Shown: positions 16,929 to 25,655, numbered from the stretch's first letter. The stretch: DNA of 64,000 bases from Pseudomonas moraviensis (GCF_900105805.1 NZ_LT629788.1:2480001-2544000); one strand, 5' to 3'. Notes: generated by a model not told the origin, from the sequence alone. Made by a program: numbers and translations.

Positions 16929-17896
16929 TGCAGCACCTCCGGCCGCTCGACATCGACCCAGACGAATTTTTGCGGATCCAGGCGCGTTTCCTGATCCAGA
17001 CGATAGGCCACCAGTTTGCCGTAGAGCACGGCGCTGTAATCCAGGCACGCGAGGTTCGGGCGGATCGGCGCCGGTTTGCCGCTGCGCCAGTAGTGGCCGA
17101 CGAACAGCAACGGTTCGTCGACGCCATAGCGCAGCAGGGAATTCTTTTCAATGGACGTCAACGGCGTTTGCGCGACAGGTTCCGGCAACGCATCTGGCTG
17201 GAACACGATATCGCCGTAGGTTTTGGGGTCGTCTTCCCAGAACTTGGTGCGGAAGAACGAACGCACCAGACCGTCGCCGCTGGTCATGGTCAGGCCGCCC
17301 GGCAGGCGCATATCGGTGCCACGCAGCAAACGGTCGAACACGGTGCAGGCGAAACTGCCGGGAACGGCCGACGCCTGGAGGAAATGCTCATCGACGCAGC
17401 CGTCGGGGAACAACGCCTGCAGCGGCTCGATCAAGCCGGCATCCCAGCAGGCGTGGACGACGCGGAAGCGTCCGGCATCGACGAACAGCGGCAGCTCGTA
17501 GAACCACTGCTGGAAGTCATGCCAGTCGCCCGGATGGTTTTCGAATTGCGTCAGGGTTTCCTGCAGCAGGCGCGCATGGCGCTTGGTGTGTTCGCGCACG
17601 AACTGCTTGCCGCTGCCCGGTGGCGCCGGAGTCACCCAACCGAGCGCGTTGAATTCATGGTTGCCCATGATGCACAGCGCCTGCCCCGCCTCGACCATGT
17701 CGTGGACGATATGCAGCGCCTCGCGAATCCGCGGGCCACGGTCGATGATGTCGCCGACGAACACCGCCATGCGTGAAGGATGGCGCCAGACCCCGCCCTG
17801 CTTGTGATAACCGAGACGGTCCAGCAAGTGTTCGAGGGTCAGAGCGCATCCGTGCACGTCACCGATCAGGTCGTAACTGCGCGCGGGATCGAGCAT
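16925..17896 (-). CDS. Calcineurin-like metallophosphoesterase
   Basis: A 323-residue member of the PPP-like/ApaH-like phosphatase group. The metal-binding motifs are YDLIGDVHGC, VFVGDIIDRGP and CIMGNHEFNALG, with later histidines in VVHACWD and FVGHYW. The order matches diadenosine tetraphosphatase and protein phosphatases, but it is longer than ApaH, so the substrate is open. The start at 17896 overlaps the nadK stop (TGATG); an extension upstream would run into nadK. It sits between nadK and the rhomboid protease with overlaps on both sides, so all three are probably one transcript. Confidence 0.88.
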   Translation of the reverse strand: MLDPARSYDLIGDVHGCALTLEHLLDRLGYHKQGGVWRHPSRMAVFVGDIIDRGPRIREALHIVHDMVEAGQALCIMGNHEFNALGWVTPAPPGSGKQFVREHTKRHARLLQETLTQFENHPGDWHDFQQWFYELPLFVDAGRFRVVHACWDAGLIEPLQALFPDGCVDEHFLQASAVPGSFACTVFDRLLRGTDMRLPGGLTMTSGDGLVRSFFRTKFWEDDPKTYGDIVFQPDALPEPVAQTPLTSIEKNSLLRYGVDEPLLFVGHYWRSGKPAPIRPNLACLDYSAVLYGKLVAYRLDQETRLDPQKFVWVDVERPEVLQ

Positions 17897-18786
17897 CAGT
17901 CGCCTCCACCCCCCAGCTTGCTGCCCCAGCCAAGCTTGGTCCGGCACACCTCGTAGTAATTGTGATCGAGCGGATGAATCAGGCGCAGTTTCTGCGCTTT
18001 CTTGCTCACGGTAATGGTGTCGCCCGGTGCGCAGGTGAAGTGGTTCTGGCCGTCGCAGGAGACCTGCGGGTAGATCTGCATATCTTTGGACACGACGATT
18101 TTCAGCTCACTGTTGCCATCGACCACGATTGGCCGTCCCGACAAGGTATGGGGGTACATCGGCACAATCACAATAGCGTCGAGCTTGGGATGCATGATCG
18201 GCCCGCCGGCAGACAACGCGTAAGCAGTGGACCCGGTGGGCGTGGCGACGATCAGGCCGTCGGCCTTCTGGCTGCAGACGAACTGGCCGTCGATGTACAA
18301 CTCGAACTCGATCATCCGCGTCGATTTGCCCGGGTGCAGCACCACATCGTTGAGCGCATCGCCCTGGCCGATGGCCTCGCCATGGCGACGCACTTCGGCT
18401 TGCAGCAGGAAGCGGTTTTCCACCAGATAGTGGCCGTCGAGCACTTCGGCGACCTTGATTTCCAGCTCGTCCGGGCGAATATCAGTGAGGAAGCCAAGGC
18501 TGCCACGGTTGATGCCCAGAACCGGAATATTGTGCCTGGCCAGCGCCCGCGCGGCGCCGAGCAGGCTGCCGTCACCGCCGACGACGATGACCATGTCGCA
18601 GACTTCGCCGAGCATCTTGCGCGACGAGGTTTGCAGGCCGTGGCCCGGCAGGACTTCAGCGATGGTGTCTTCGAGGATCACATGCAGGTGACGGTCGAGC
18701 AGAAAGCGTTTCAGTCGGCGGACGGTATCCAGCACCTGGGAACTGCCCAGGCGACCGATGATGCCGATATTACGAAATTGCTCCAT
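17896..18786 (-). CDS. nadK: NAD kinase
   Basis: A 296-residue NAD kinase, which makes NADP from NAD and ATP or polyphosphate. The signature VVGGDGSLLGAAR carries the GGDG motif, and ATPTGSTAYALSAGGPI is the second conserved block. Length matches the pseudomonad enzyme. The start at 18786 (EQFRNIGIIGRLGS) is the usual one; further upstream codons have no family support. It is the first gene of the minus-strand cluster and is divergent from the DUF1853 gene, 114 bases away. Confidence 0.95.
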   Translation of the reverse strand: MEQFRNIGIIGRLGSSQVLDTVRRLKRFLLDRHLHVILEDTIAEVLPGHGLQTSSRKMLGEVCDMVIVVGGDGSLLGAARALARHNIPVLGINRGSLGFLTDIRPDELEIKVAEVLDGHYLVENRFLLQAEVRRHGEAIGQGDALNDVVLHPGKSTRMIEFELYIDGQFVCSQKADGLIVATPTGSTAYALSAGGPIMHPKLDAIVIVPMYPHTLSGRPIVVDGNSELKIVVSKDMQIYPQVSCDGQNHFTCAPGDTITVSKKAQKLRLIHPLDHNYYEVCRTKLGWGSKLGGGGD

Positions 18787-18900
18787 GGGACCTCTGCGGA
18801 CAATCGAAAACGCGAAAACCCGATTATGGGCGAAAGCGCCAGATAGACAAAATCCTTTCAGCCTCAAGGGTGGGCTCAGGTTTAAGGCTATGCTCGCAAG

Positions 18901-19851
18901 ATGATCCTGTTTCCCGATTTGCTTCAGCTGCCCCATCAATTACGCCATCCCGAAGTGCGGGACCTGGCGTGGGTGATCCTCGCGCCGCCGATGCTCGCCG
19001 ACACGCCGTGGCCACAGCGCCATCCGCTGGCCGGCAGCGACTGGGTGCACGACCCGCAGCGTCTCGAACACTGGCTGCGTCAGCTCGACCGCGACAGTTA
19101 CGGCCTGCTGCAATGGCTGTCCCAGGCGCGCACCCGGCGTCTGGGCCTGTATTACGAACGCCTGTGGCAGTTCGCCGTGGAGCATGCGCCGGGCATCGAA
19201 CTGATCGCCGCCAACCTGCCGATCCGCCGCGCCGGGCACACCCTCGGCGAACTGGACATGCTGTTGCGTGACCGCGACGGCGTGCACCATCTGGAACTGG
19301 CGATCAAGCTCTACCTGGGCCCGCAGGCTGGCGACGGCCGCGATCCCGCGCAGTGGCTGGGGCCGGGTTGTCATGACCGGCTGGATCGCAAACTGGCGCA
19401 TCTGGCCGAGCATCAGTTACCGATCTCGGCGCGCCCGGAAAGCCGCGAAGCGCTGGCGGCGCTGGACATCGAAACGTTCAGCGCGCAGTTGTGGCTGGGC
19501 GGTTATCTGCTGTATCCGTGGCCCCGGCAGGCCGACTCACCAAACGGCGCCCATCCGCAACATCTGCGTGGCAGTTGGCTGCATCAGCAGGACTGGCCGG
19601 CGTTTGTCGCGCAACGTCCGCCAGGACGCTGGCAACCCCTGCCCCGCCACGCCTGGCTGGCGCCGGCGCACTACCCGGCGGATCAGGTCTGGGCGGATGA
19701 GCATTTGCGTTTGTGGCTGCAAGACCTGCCAGCGTTGGCCCCGGCGCAATTGATGGTGCGCCTGACCGAGAATGCCCAAGGCGAATGGGAAGAGGCGGAG
19801 CGGTTGTTTCTGGTGGCGGATCTCTGGCCGAATGTCCCCGGCCAAGCCTGA
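18901..19851 (+). CDS. DUF1853 protein, possible PD-(D/E)XK-like nuclease fold
   Basis: A 316-residue soluble protein of unknown function. The central part has Glu86 (YYERLWQF), GELDM with Glu117/Asp119, and LELAIKLYLG with Glu132 and Lys136. This is reminiscent of the acidic-acidic-lysine core of PD-(D/E)XK nucleases, though the lysine spacing differs from the classical E-x-K; nuclease activity is inference. No Shine-Dalgarno is visible before the ATG, and TATGCT ends only five bases upstream, so a leaderless transcript is possible. It is divergent from nadK, and I see no link to the minus-strand ArsB gene after it. Confidence 0.8.
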   Translation: MILFPDLLQLPHQLRHPEVRDLAWVILAPPMLADTPWPQRHPLAGSDWVHDPQRLEHWLRQLDRDSYGLLQWLSQARTRRLGLYYERLWQFAVEHAPGIELIAANLPIRRAGHTLGELDMLLRDRDGVHHLELAIKLYLGPQAGDGRDPAQWLGPGCHDRLDRKLAHLAEHQLPISARPESREALAALDIETFSAQLWLGGYLLYPWPRQADSPNGAHPQHLRGSWLHQQDWPAFVAQRPPGRWQPLPRHAWLAPAHYPADQVWADEHLRLWLQDLPALAPAQLMVRLTENAQGEWEEAERLFLVADLWPNVPGQA

Positions 19852-19874
19852 GATTTGTGGTGCCTGTGCCACCG

Positions 19875-19943
19875 CCATCGCGAGCAGGCTCACTCCTACA
19901 GGGGAACGCATTTCAAATTGTAGGAGTGAGCCTGCTCGCGATT
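19875..19943. repeat. Inverted pair of REP-like repeats
   Basis: ATCGCGAGCAGGCTCACTCC and its complement GTGAGCCTGCTCGCGAT lie about 25 bases apart between the convergent ends of the DUF1853 and ArsB genes. Confidence 0.85.
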
Positions 19944-19957
19944 GGGGTCAGCCCGGT

Positions 19958-21241
19958 CTACAGCGAAAGCCGCAAAGCCAGCGCCGCCAACGTCACCAGC
20001 AACACCGGTACGGTCAACACAATTCCGACACGGAAGTAATAGCCCCAGCCAATATGGATGCCCTTGCGCTCCAGCACATGCAGCCACAACAACGTCGCCA
20101 GACTGCCGATCGGGGTGATCTTCGGCCCCAGGTCGCTGCCAATCACGTTGGCATAGATCATCGCCTCCTTGATCACCCCGCTGGCCTGACTCGCGTCGAT
20201 TGACAGCAAGCCGATCAGCACGGTCGGCAGGTTGTTCATGATCGACGACAACAGCGCCGTCAAAACCCCGGTGCCCATGGCCGCACCCCACACGCCGTGG
20301 CCGGCGAATACGTCCAGCCACCCGGCGAGGTAACTGGTGAGTCCGGCATTGCGCAGGCCGTACACCACCAGGTACATGCCCAGCGAGAAAATCACGATCT
20401 GCCACGGCGCTTCTTTCATCACTTTGCGCGTGGAGATCTTGTGGCCGCGCGCGGCGATACCCAGCAGCAGCGCGGCGCACACCGCGGAAATAGCGCTGAT
20501 CGGAATGCCCAGCGGTTCGAGGGCGAAGCAGCCGATCAACAGGATCACCAACACCGCCCAACCGGCTTGGAACGTCGCCTTGTCGTGGATCGCGGTGCTC
20601 GGGTTTTCCAGTTGTTCAGGGTCGTAAGACGCAGGAATGTCGCGGCGAAAGAACCACAGCAACATGCCCAACGTCGCCGCAACGCTGACGAAGTTGACCG
20701 GCACCATCACCGCGGCATAGCGGTTGAAGCCGATGTGGAAGAAGTCCGCGGAAACGATGTTGACCAGGTTCGACACCACCAGCGGCAGGCTCGCCGTATC
20801 GGCGATGAACCCGGCGCCCATGACGAAGGCCAGGGTCGCCGCTGGCGAGAATCGCAGCGCCAGCAGCATTGAAATCACGATCGGCGTGAGAATCAGCGCC
20901 GCGCCGTCATTGGCGAACAGCGCCGAGACCAGCGCGCCGAGCAGCACCATGAAGGCAAACAGCTTGCGCCCACTGCCCCGCCCCCAACGCGCCACATGCA
21001 GCGCCGCCCAATTGAAAAAGCCGGCCTCGTCAAGCAGCAGGCTGATGATGATCAGTGCGACGAAGGTGCCGGTGGCGTTCCAGATGATCTGCCAGACCAG
21101 CGGAATATCCGTGAGATGAACGACGCCGAAGATCAACGCCAGCACGGCGCCCAGCGTTGCACTCCAGCCGACGCCGAGGCCTTTGGGTTGCCAGATGACG
21201 AGGGTGATGGTCAGCAGGAAAATCAGTGACGCAGCGAGCAT
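19958..21241 (-). CDS. ArsB-type arsenite/anion permease
   Basis: A 427-residue membrane protein with about 11-12 hydrophobic segments, in the ArsB/NhaD ion-transporter superfamily. Typical strings are SALFANDGAALILTPIVISML, MGAGFIADTASLPLVVSNLVN and LSSIMNNLPTVLIGLLSID. ArsB proteins export arsenite or antimonite from the cytoplasm. The usual arsR, arsC and arsH partners are absent; only an FMN reductase gene follows upstream on the same strand, separated by a repeat. Arsenite export is therefore likely from similarity but not backed by context. GAAGG lies ahead of the start at workable spacing. Confidence 0.85.
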   Translation of the reverse strand: MLAASLIFLLTITLVIWQPKGLGVGWSATLGAVLALIFGVVHLTDIPLVWQIIWNATGTFVALIIISLLLDEAGFFNWAALHVARWGRGSGRKLFAFMVLLGALVSALFANDGAALILTPIVISMLLALRFSPAATLAFVMGAGFIADTASLPLVVSNLVNIVSADFFHIGFNRYAAVMVPVNFVSVAATLGMLLWFFRRDIPASYDPEQLENPSTAIHDKATFQAGWAVLVILLIGCFALEPLGIPISAISAVCAALLLGIAARGHKISTRKVMKEAPWQIVIFSLGMYLVVYGLRNAGLTSYLAGWLDVFAGHGVWGAAMGTGVLTALLSSIMNNLPTVLIGLLSIDASQASGVIKEAMIYANVIGSDLGPKITPIGSLATLLWLHVLERKGIHIGWGYYFRVGIVLTVPVLLVTLAALALRLSL

Positions 21242-21274
21242 TCGCAGAAGCCTTCAAAAAGTCAGTAGATAAAA

Positions 21275-21365
21275 CTGTAGGAGTGAGCCTGCTCGCGATA
21301 GCGGTGTATCAGTCAGCATTATTGTCAGCTGAAAGACCGCTATCGCGAGCAGGCTCACTCCTACA
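21275..21365. repeat. Inverted pair of REP-like repeats
   Basis: GTAGGAGTGAGCCTGCTCGC with an ATAGCGG tail, and its complement, flank a ~30-base centre between the ArsB and FMN-reductase genes. The pair may form a transcript boundary. Confidence 0.85.
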
Positions 21366-21382
21366 TGGGACCGTGTACGAGA

Positions 21383-21940
21383 TTACTTCTTGTGTTGCTC
21401 TACGAACTGGCCGTAGGCATCGATGAATTTCTGCAGGAACGGCTTCACCGATTCGCTCAGCTTGCCCGCTTCGTCAAACGCATTGCCCGCACCGCCCAGA
21501 TACGCTTCCGGCTGTTGCAGGCAATGGATATCGAGGAAAACAAAGGTCTGGCGCAGGTGCTGGTTGGCGCCGAAACCGCCGATGGCGCCTGGCGATACGC
21601 TGATCACCGCGCCGGGCTTGCCGCTCCACGCGCTCTGGCCATAAGGACGGGAGCCGACGTCGATGGCGTTCTTCAACGGTGCCGGGATCGAGCGGTTGTA
21701 CTCGGGGGTGACAAACAGCACTGCGTCGGATGACGCCACTTTCTGACGGAAAGTGCTGTAGGCTGCGGGCGGAGAATCGCCGTCGATGTCCTCGTTGTAC
21801 AACGGCAGTTCACCGATTTCGACAATCTCGAGCTTGAGATTGGCCGGTGCCAGTTCGGCGAGGGCCAGTGCGACTTTGCGATTGATCGATGCTTTGCGCA
21901 GGCTACCGACCACTACAGCGACGTTGTAGACATTGCTCAT
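21383..21940 (-). CDS. NADPH-dependent FMN reductase (ChrR/azoreductase type)
   Basis: A 185-residue flavodoxin-fold reductase. VVVGSLRKASINRKVA binds the FMN phosphate, VLFVTPEYNRSIPAPLKNAIDVGSR is the hallmark of the family, and KPGAVISVSPGAIGGFGA completes the flavin site. Members reduce quinones, chromate or azo dyes with NAD(P)H and protect against oxidative stress; which substrate matters here cannot be read from sequence. It is also related to ArsH, and its position behind an ArsB-type gene is suggestive, but the protein is shorter than ArsH and lacks its N-terminal extension. Confidence 0.9.
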   Translation of the reverse strand: MSNVYNVAVVVGSLRKASINRKVALALAELAPANLKLEIVEIGELPLYNEDIDGDSPPAAYSTFRQKVASSDAVLFVTPEYNRSIPAPLKNAIDVGSRPYGQSAWSGKPGAVISVSPGAIGGFGANQHLRQTFVFLDIHCLQQPEAYLGGAGNAFDEAGKLSESVKPFLQKFIDAYGQFVEQHKK

Positions 21941-22123
21941 GGAAGACTCTCGATGGTCTGTGGGAAGAGTCGCTAGTTATAGATGATCCAGTGACGCTTT
22001 CACCAGTGATCATTGGTTTTTCCTGCGCTAGGAATATTTTTTTCCTGTAAGAAAACTTACCGAGCTTGGTGACGGTCTACAAAGCCGCAAATCAAGCGTT
22101 TTATCTCCAGAGGTTCTAAGCAG

Positions 22124-22354
22124 ATGGCAGCAGTACTCGTCGGTCAGTTTCATGCAAGAGACGCGGAAGGCCGTGTTTATTCCGTGCATGAATTCCAGGA
22201 ATCGAACCCGTCTGCAGGCGGATCCACTGGCTCGGAGCCCATTTACAGACTGGCCATTGGCGATCGCGTCAACAAGGTCAGTGACAGCGAGTTTCTCCTG
22301 GTTCAATCAGGCATTACCCTGATCCGCGAACCTGAGCCAACCGTCGCTCAATAA
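22124..22354 (+). CDS. Small hypothetical protein
   Basis: A 76-residue soluble protein with no signal peptide or membrane segment. Sequence such as AVLVGQFHARDAEGRVYSVHEF and YRLAIGDRVNKVSDSEFLLVQ suggests a small beta-rich domain. GAGG lies about ten bases ahead of the ATG. I do not recognise a named family. It stands alone between the FMN-reductase promoter region and the LysR gene. Confidence 0.7.
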   Translation: MAAVLVGQFHARDAEGRVYSVHEFQESNPSAGGSTGSEPIYRLAIGDRVNKVSDSEFLLVQSGITLIREPEPTVAQ

Positions 22355-22439
22355 CCCTGCGTTATGAGCAGAAGTCATGCGTGCAGACTTGGGGTAGGAT
22401 TCAGCGTCTGACCCCACCTGCTGAACATGGACTTCACGC

Positions 22440-23333
22440 ATGCGTTTACGCCACATCGAAGTGATTCAGGCGCTCTTGCAGACCGGTCACCTGGGCACCG
22501 CCGCCGAATGGCTGCAATTGCCCGTGACCGAGGTCGAAGAGCGTTTGCGCGAAGCCGAGAGTCAGCTGGGGTTCATGCTGTTTGCCAGCGTTCGCGGGCG
22601 CCTGCAATCGACGCCCGAAGCGCGCGCCCTGCAGGTGGAAATCGCACACGTCTATGAAGCGCTGGAGCCGGTGCAGCGTCTGGCCAGCAGCCTCAAGCAA
22701 TACCTCGCCCCGCCCTTGCGCATCATTGGCACCCCGCCGCTGGCCCAACAATTACTGCCACAAAGTCTTGCGACCCTGCGCCGACGCTTGCCCGACGCAC
22801 CTTGCAGCCTCCTCAGCGCGCCGACACGCGACATCGTCCGCAGCCTGTTATTGCGCGAAAGCGATCTGGGCCTGAGCCTGCACGATCCCGAACACCCCGA
22901 CATCCACTGTCAGCCGCTGGCCCAGGGCAAGCTGCAATTGCTTGCGCCGCACGGCTGGCTGCAACCGAAACAGAAATATATCTCTCTGGCAGACCTGGCC
23001 GGTCAGGCCATGGTCGGTCTCGAAGGTCAGGATCCGCTGAGCCCGGCACTGGAAAACAAGCTGCAGGCGTTGCGCCCGGCACCGAGCATTCAGACCCGCG
23101 TGCAGACCCATCAGATGATGCGCAGCATGGTCGAGGCCGGCGAAGGTCTGGCCATCGTCGATCCGTTCACCGCTTTGGGCGCTCGCGCCAGTGGGCTGGA
23201 CGTTTGCCCGCTGTCACCGGCGGTGCTGATCAGCCTCTACGCCCTGACCTTCAAGCACGCCGCGCCGTCAGCGGCGATTCAGTCGCTGCTGGCGATCATC
23301 ACGGAACAAGCCGAGGCGATGCTGTCGAGCTGA
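22440..23333 (+). CDS. LysR-family transcriptional regulator
   Basis: A 297-residue protein with an N-terminal winged helix-turn-helix (RLRHIEVIQALLQTGHLGTAA, then LREAESQLGFMLFA) and a C-terminal periplasmic-binding-protein-like effector domain (MMRSMVEAGEGLAIVDPF). The recognition helix region is somewhat diverged from typical LysR proteins (PVTEVEERLREAESQLG). The neighbouring convergent GNAT gene overlaps its 3' end by 35 bases, so its target is not obvious. The class suggests control of a divergent gene, but none is present. Confidence 0.87.
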   Translation: MRLRHIEVIQALLQTGHLGTAAEWLQLPVTEVEERLREAESQLGFMLFASVRGRLQSTPEARALQVEIAHVYEALEPVQRLASSLKQYLAPPLRIIGTPPLAQQLLPQSLATLRRRLPDAPCSLLSAPTRDIVRSLLLRESDLGLSLHDPEHPDIHCQPLAQGKLQLLAPHGWLQPKQKYISLADLAGQAMVGLEGQDPLSPALENKLQALRPAPSIQTRVQTHQMMRSMVEAGEGLAIVDPFTALGARASGLDVCPLSPAVLISLYALTFKHAAPSAAIQSLLAIITEQAEAMLSS

Positions 23334-23913
23334 GGGGTTTTTCCAACGGGTTGTCGAACAGGCGATACCAGAACAACGCGACTTCGGCGGTGTGTGGATC
23401 GATGCCGCGATAGCGCAGTTGATCGATGCCGCCAATCACGTAACCGCAGCGCTCATACAGCCGACAGGCGCCGAGGTTGTTGTTCTGGGTTTCGAGCATG
23501 ATGCCCGGCAGCTTTTTCTTGCGACTCCAGAACTGCGCCACATCGAGCAGCGCCTTGGCCACCCCGTGGCGCCGGGCCGGGGCGTGCACCGCCAGTTCAT
23601 CGATGTGGGCGAAGCCGTTCCAGTTGGTGCTGATCACCAGATGGCCGACCGGCTCGTCGTCCAGATACGCCATGAAAATTGCGCTGTCGGGCGCGTTGTG
23701 AAAGGCGCTGAACTCCTCCGGATCGATGCCGTAGCACTTGCGGTACGGCACGATCGGCGTCACCGGCCATTGTGCGACCGGTTTGCCGATCACGGCTGCA
23801 CCATAGGCGGCGACCTCGAAACTGAAGTCGCTGCCCCAGATATACGGCGCAAAACCTTCGTCGGCGACGCGTACCGACAACCCTGGGTATTTCGGATTCA
23901 TGACCGGTTGCAT
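23299..23913 (-). CDS. GNAT-family N-acetyltransferase
   Basis: About 204 residues with a GNAT fold: FMAYLDDEPVGHLVIS (beta-4), HIDELAVHAPARRHGVAKALL (acetyl-CoA loop of the R/Q-x-x-G-x-A type) and LETQNNNLGACRLYERCGY. Similar proteins acetylate small amines or antibiotics such as streptothricin; the substrate is unknown here. I used the ATG at 23913 because GAGGA sits ten bases upstream; an ATG at 23931, which overlaps the stop of a 26-codon frame, is an alternative. The 3' end overlaps the convergent LysR gene by 35 bases. Confidence 0.83.
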   Translation of the reverse strand: MQPVMNPKYPGLSVRVADEGFAPYIWGSDFSFEVAAYGAAVIGKPVAQWPVTPIVPYRKCYGIDPEEFSAFHNAPDSAIFMAYLDDEPVGHLVISTNWNGFAHIDELAVHAPARRHGVAKALLDVAQFWSRKKKLPGIMLETQNNNLGACRLYERCGYVIGGIDQLRYRGIDPHTAEVALFWYRLFDNPLEKPLSSTASPRLVP

Positions 23914-23927
23914 ACTGGGAAAGGTCC

Positions 23928-24008
23928 TCATTCCTTGACGCAGCCGACGCTGTCGACCTTGATGTCGCGATGGATGATTGCCAGCGCAAATTTCAACTGT
24001 TTGTACAT
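23928..24008 (-). CDS. Possible 26-residue leader peptide before the GNAT gene
   Basis: A short frame beginning MYKQLKFALAI and ending VGCVKE; its TGA overlaps an in-frame ATG of the downstream acetyltransferase. The tight coupling and the amphipathic, non-random look suggest a translated leader. The Shine-Dalgarno is only fair (AGGA about 12 bases away). Whether it is made is unknown. Confidence 0.4.
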   Translation of the reverse strand: MYKQLKFALAIIHRDIKVDSVGCVKE

Positions 24009-24162
24009 GAGGCTCAGTGTCCTGAGGCGGCAGATCTGCACCCGCCAATGCACTCAGGGTAGAGGGTTGCAGCGAATGTGGCGAGGGTGGCAACTTGGCT
24101 TCATGTCGCCAAACGCAAAAAATCGCAGCCTTCCTCGTCTCTCAACTCTGGAATGCAATCCC

Positions 24163-24194
24163 CGTAGGAGCTGCCGAAGGCTGCGATCTTTTGA
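24163..24194. repeat. Copy of the AGCTGCCGAAGGCTGCGATC repeat family
   Basis: GTAGGAGCTGCCGAAGGCTG followed by CGATCTTTTGATC, at the 3' side of dnaQ; it matches the arm at 9511 and the partial copy at 12217-12262. Confidence 0.65.
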
Positions 24195-24222
24195 TCTTCA
24201 GTTCTTTTGATTTTTCGATCAT

Positions 24223-24981
24223 TCAGGCCTGCGCATCAGCCTCGGCAATCTGCGTCCACAACGCCGGCGCTCCCGCCGATTTGGCGATGATTTCCAACCG
24301 CACCAGATGCGCCGCCAGTTCGTCTTCGGTCGCGCGGATGATGCGCGCTGGCTGGCGATCGACCGGCAGACGGCGGATTTCCGTGGCCGAATTATCCGCG
24401 CCCTCACCCGTGCCGTTGCCGTCGGAGGCGTTGCCGGCCAGCGACAGGCTGGTCTGGCCGCCGGTCATGGTCAGGTAGACGTCGGCGAGAATCTCCGAGT
24501 CGAGCAAGGCGCCGTGCAGTTCACGGCCGGAGTTGTCGACGCCGTAACGTTTGCACAACGCATCGAGGCTGTTGCGCTGTCCCGGGTGACGTTCCCGGGC
24601 CATCATCAGGGTGTCGAGGATCGTGCAGTGCTGGGTGATGTCAGCGCGATCGTGCTGGCCCATCAAGGCGAATTCGTTGTTGATGAAGCCAACGTCGAAC
24701 GCCGCGTTGTGGATGATCAGCTGCGCGCCTTTGATGAATTCGAAGAACTCGTCGGCGACCTCGGCAAAGCGCGGCTTGCCGACGAGGAATTCATTGGTGA
24801 TGCCGTGCACACCGATCGCCCCCTCGTCGCTCTCGCGATCCGGCTGCAGATAAACGTGAAAGTGCCGGCCCGTCAGGCGCCGACCGATCAGTTCGACGCA
24901 ACCGATTTCAATGATCCGGTGACCATCGGTCACCGGCATGCCGGTGGTTTCGGTATCGAGTACAACGGATCTGGTGGCCAT
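24223..24981 (-). CDS. dnaQ: DNA polymerase III epsilon subunit (3'-5' proofreading exonuclease)
   Basis: A 252-residue DnaQ. ExoI motif SVVLDTETTGM, ExoII motif LIIHNAAFDVGFINNEF and ExoIII motif HGALLDSEILADVYL are all present with their metal-binding acids. The C-terminal ~60 residues after a Gly/Asn-rich linker (SDGNGTGEGADN) should bind the polymerase alpha subunit. It proofreads replication errors as part of the polymerase III core. The neighbouring rnhA is on the same strand, 200 bases away across a repeat pair; in E. coli dnaQ and rnhA are divergent neighbours, so the link is ancient but the arrangement differs. Confidence 0.96.
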   Translation of the reverse strand: MATRSVVLDTETTGMPVTDGHRIIEIGCVELIGRRLTGRHFHVYLQPDRESDEGAIGVHGITNEFLVGKPRFAEVADEFFEFIKGAQLIIHNAAFDVGFINNEFALMGQHDRADITQHCTILDTLMMARERHPGQRNSLDALCKRYGVDNSGRELHGALLDSEILADVYLTMTGGQTSLSLAGNASDGNGTGEGADNSATEIRRLPVDRQPARIIRATEDELAAHLVRLEIIAKSAGAPALWTQIAEADAQA

Positions 24982-25069
24982 CAGTGCTCAGCTCTCAACG
25001 GGTCAATCGTGCAAAGGCGCGGATGTTAACACGCTCGGTGGGGTGTTTCAGTCAGACCGTGGCGAGTCC

Positions 25070-25157
25070 TTCGCGAGCAGGCTCGCTCCCACATTGGAAT
25101 GTATTCCAATTCAAGGTCTGGAATACATTTCCCTGTGGGAGCGAGCCTGCTCGCGAA
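25070..25157. repeat. Inverted pair of REP-like repeats
   Basis: TTCGCGAGCAGGCTCGCTCC and its complement flank a centre that is itself an imperfect palindrome (GGAATGTATTCC). It lies between rnhA and dnaQ. Confidence 0.85.
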
Positions 25158-25184
25158 TGAGGCACCACGGACTATCAGGAAAAC

Positions 25185-25655
25185 TCAGGACTGTTTGTAC
25201 CCACGAACCTCATCCACGCCACGATTGGCCAACTGGTCCGCCCGCTCGTTACCGTGATGGCCGATGTGCCCGCGCACCCATTTCCAGCTGACTTTGTGGC
25301 GGTTGACCTGCTCGTCCAGTTCTTTCCACAGATCGGCGTTCTTCACCGGTTCTTTCGCGGCAGTTTTCCAGCCGCGCTTCTTCCAGTTGGCCATCCACTC
25401 GTTGATGCCTTTCATCACGTATTGCGAGTCAGTCACCAGCAGCACTTCGCACGGGCGCTTGAGTGCTTCGAGGCCGCGGATCGCGCCGAGCAGTTCCATG
25501 CGGTTGTTGGTGGTGTTGGCCTCGCCGCCCCACAGTTCCTTTTCGACGCCCTTGCACACCAGCAGAGCGCCCCAGCCACCCGGGCCGGGATTGCCCTTGC
25601 AGGCGCCGTCGGTGAACAGTTCTACGGTGTCGACGCTTTCCACGCTTTCGCTCAT
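25185..25655 (-). CDS. rnhA: Ribonuclease HI
   Basis: A 156-residue RNase H that degrades RNA in RNA-DNA hybrids (R-loops, primers). The catalytic acids sit in VELFTDGACKGNPGPGGWG (first Asp), NNRMELLGAIRGLEAL (Glu), VTDSQYVMKGI (second Asp) and GNERADQLAN (last Asp). The basic substrate-binding handle is visible as WKKRGWKTAAKEPVKN. The start at 25655 (SESVESVDTVELF) gives the family length; upstream codons lack support. It follows the methyltransferase gene by 90 bases, as in other pseudomonads. Confidence 0.95.
   Translation of the reverse strand: MSESVESVDTVELFTDGACKGNPGPGGWGALLVCKGVEKELWGGEANTTNNRMELLGAIRGLEALKRPCEVLLVTDSQYVMKGINEWMANWKKRGWKTAAKEPVKNADLWKELDEQVNRHKVSWKWVRGHIGHHGNERADQLANRGVDEVRGYKQS

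Noticed and set aside
23928..24008. HRDIK string in the 26-codon frame as a protein kinase motif
   Set aside because: The frame is far too short for a kinase; the match is chance.
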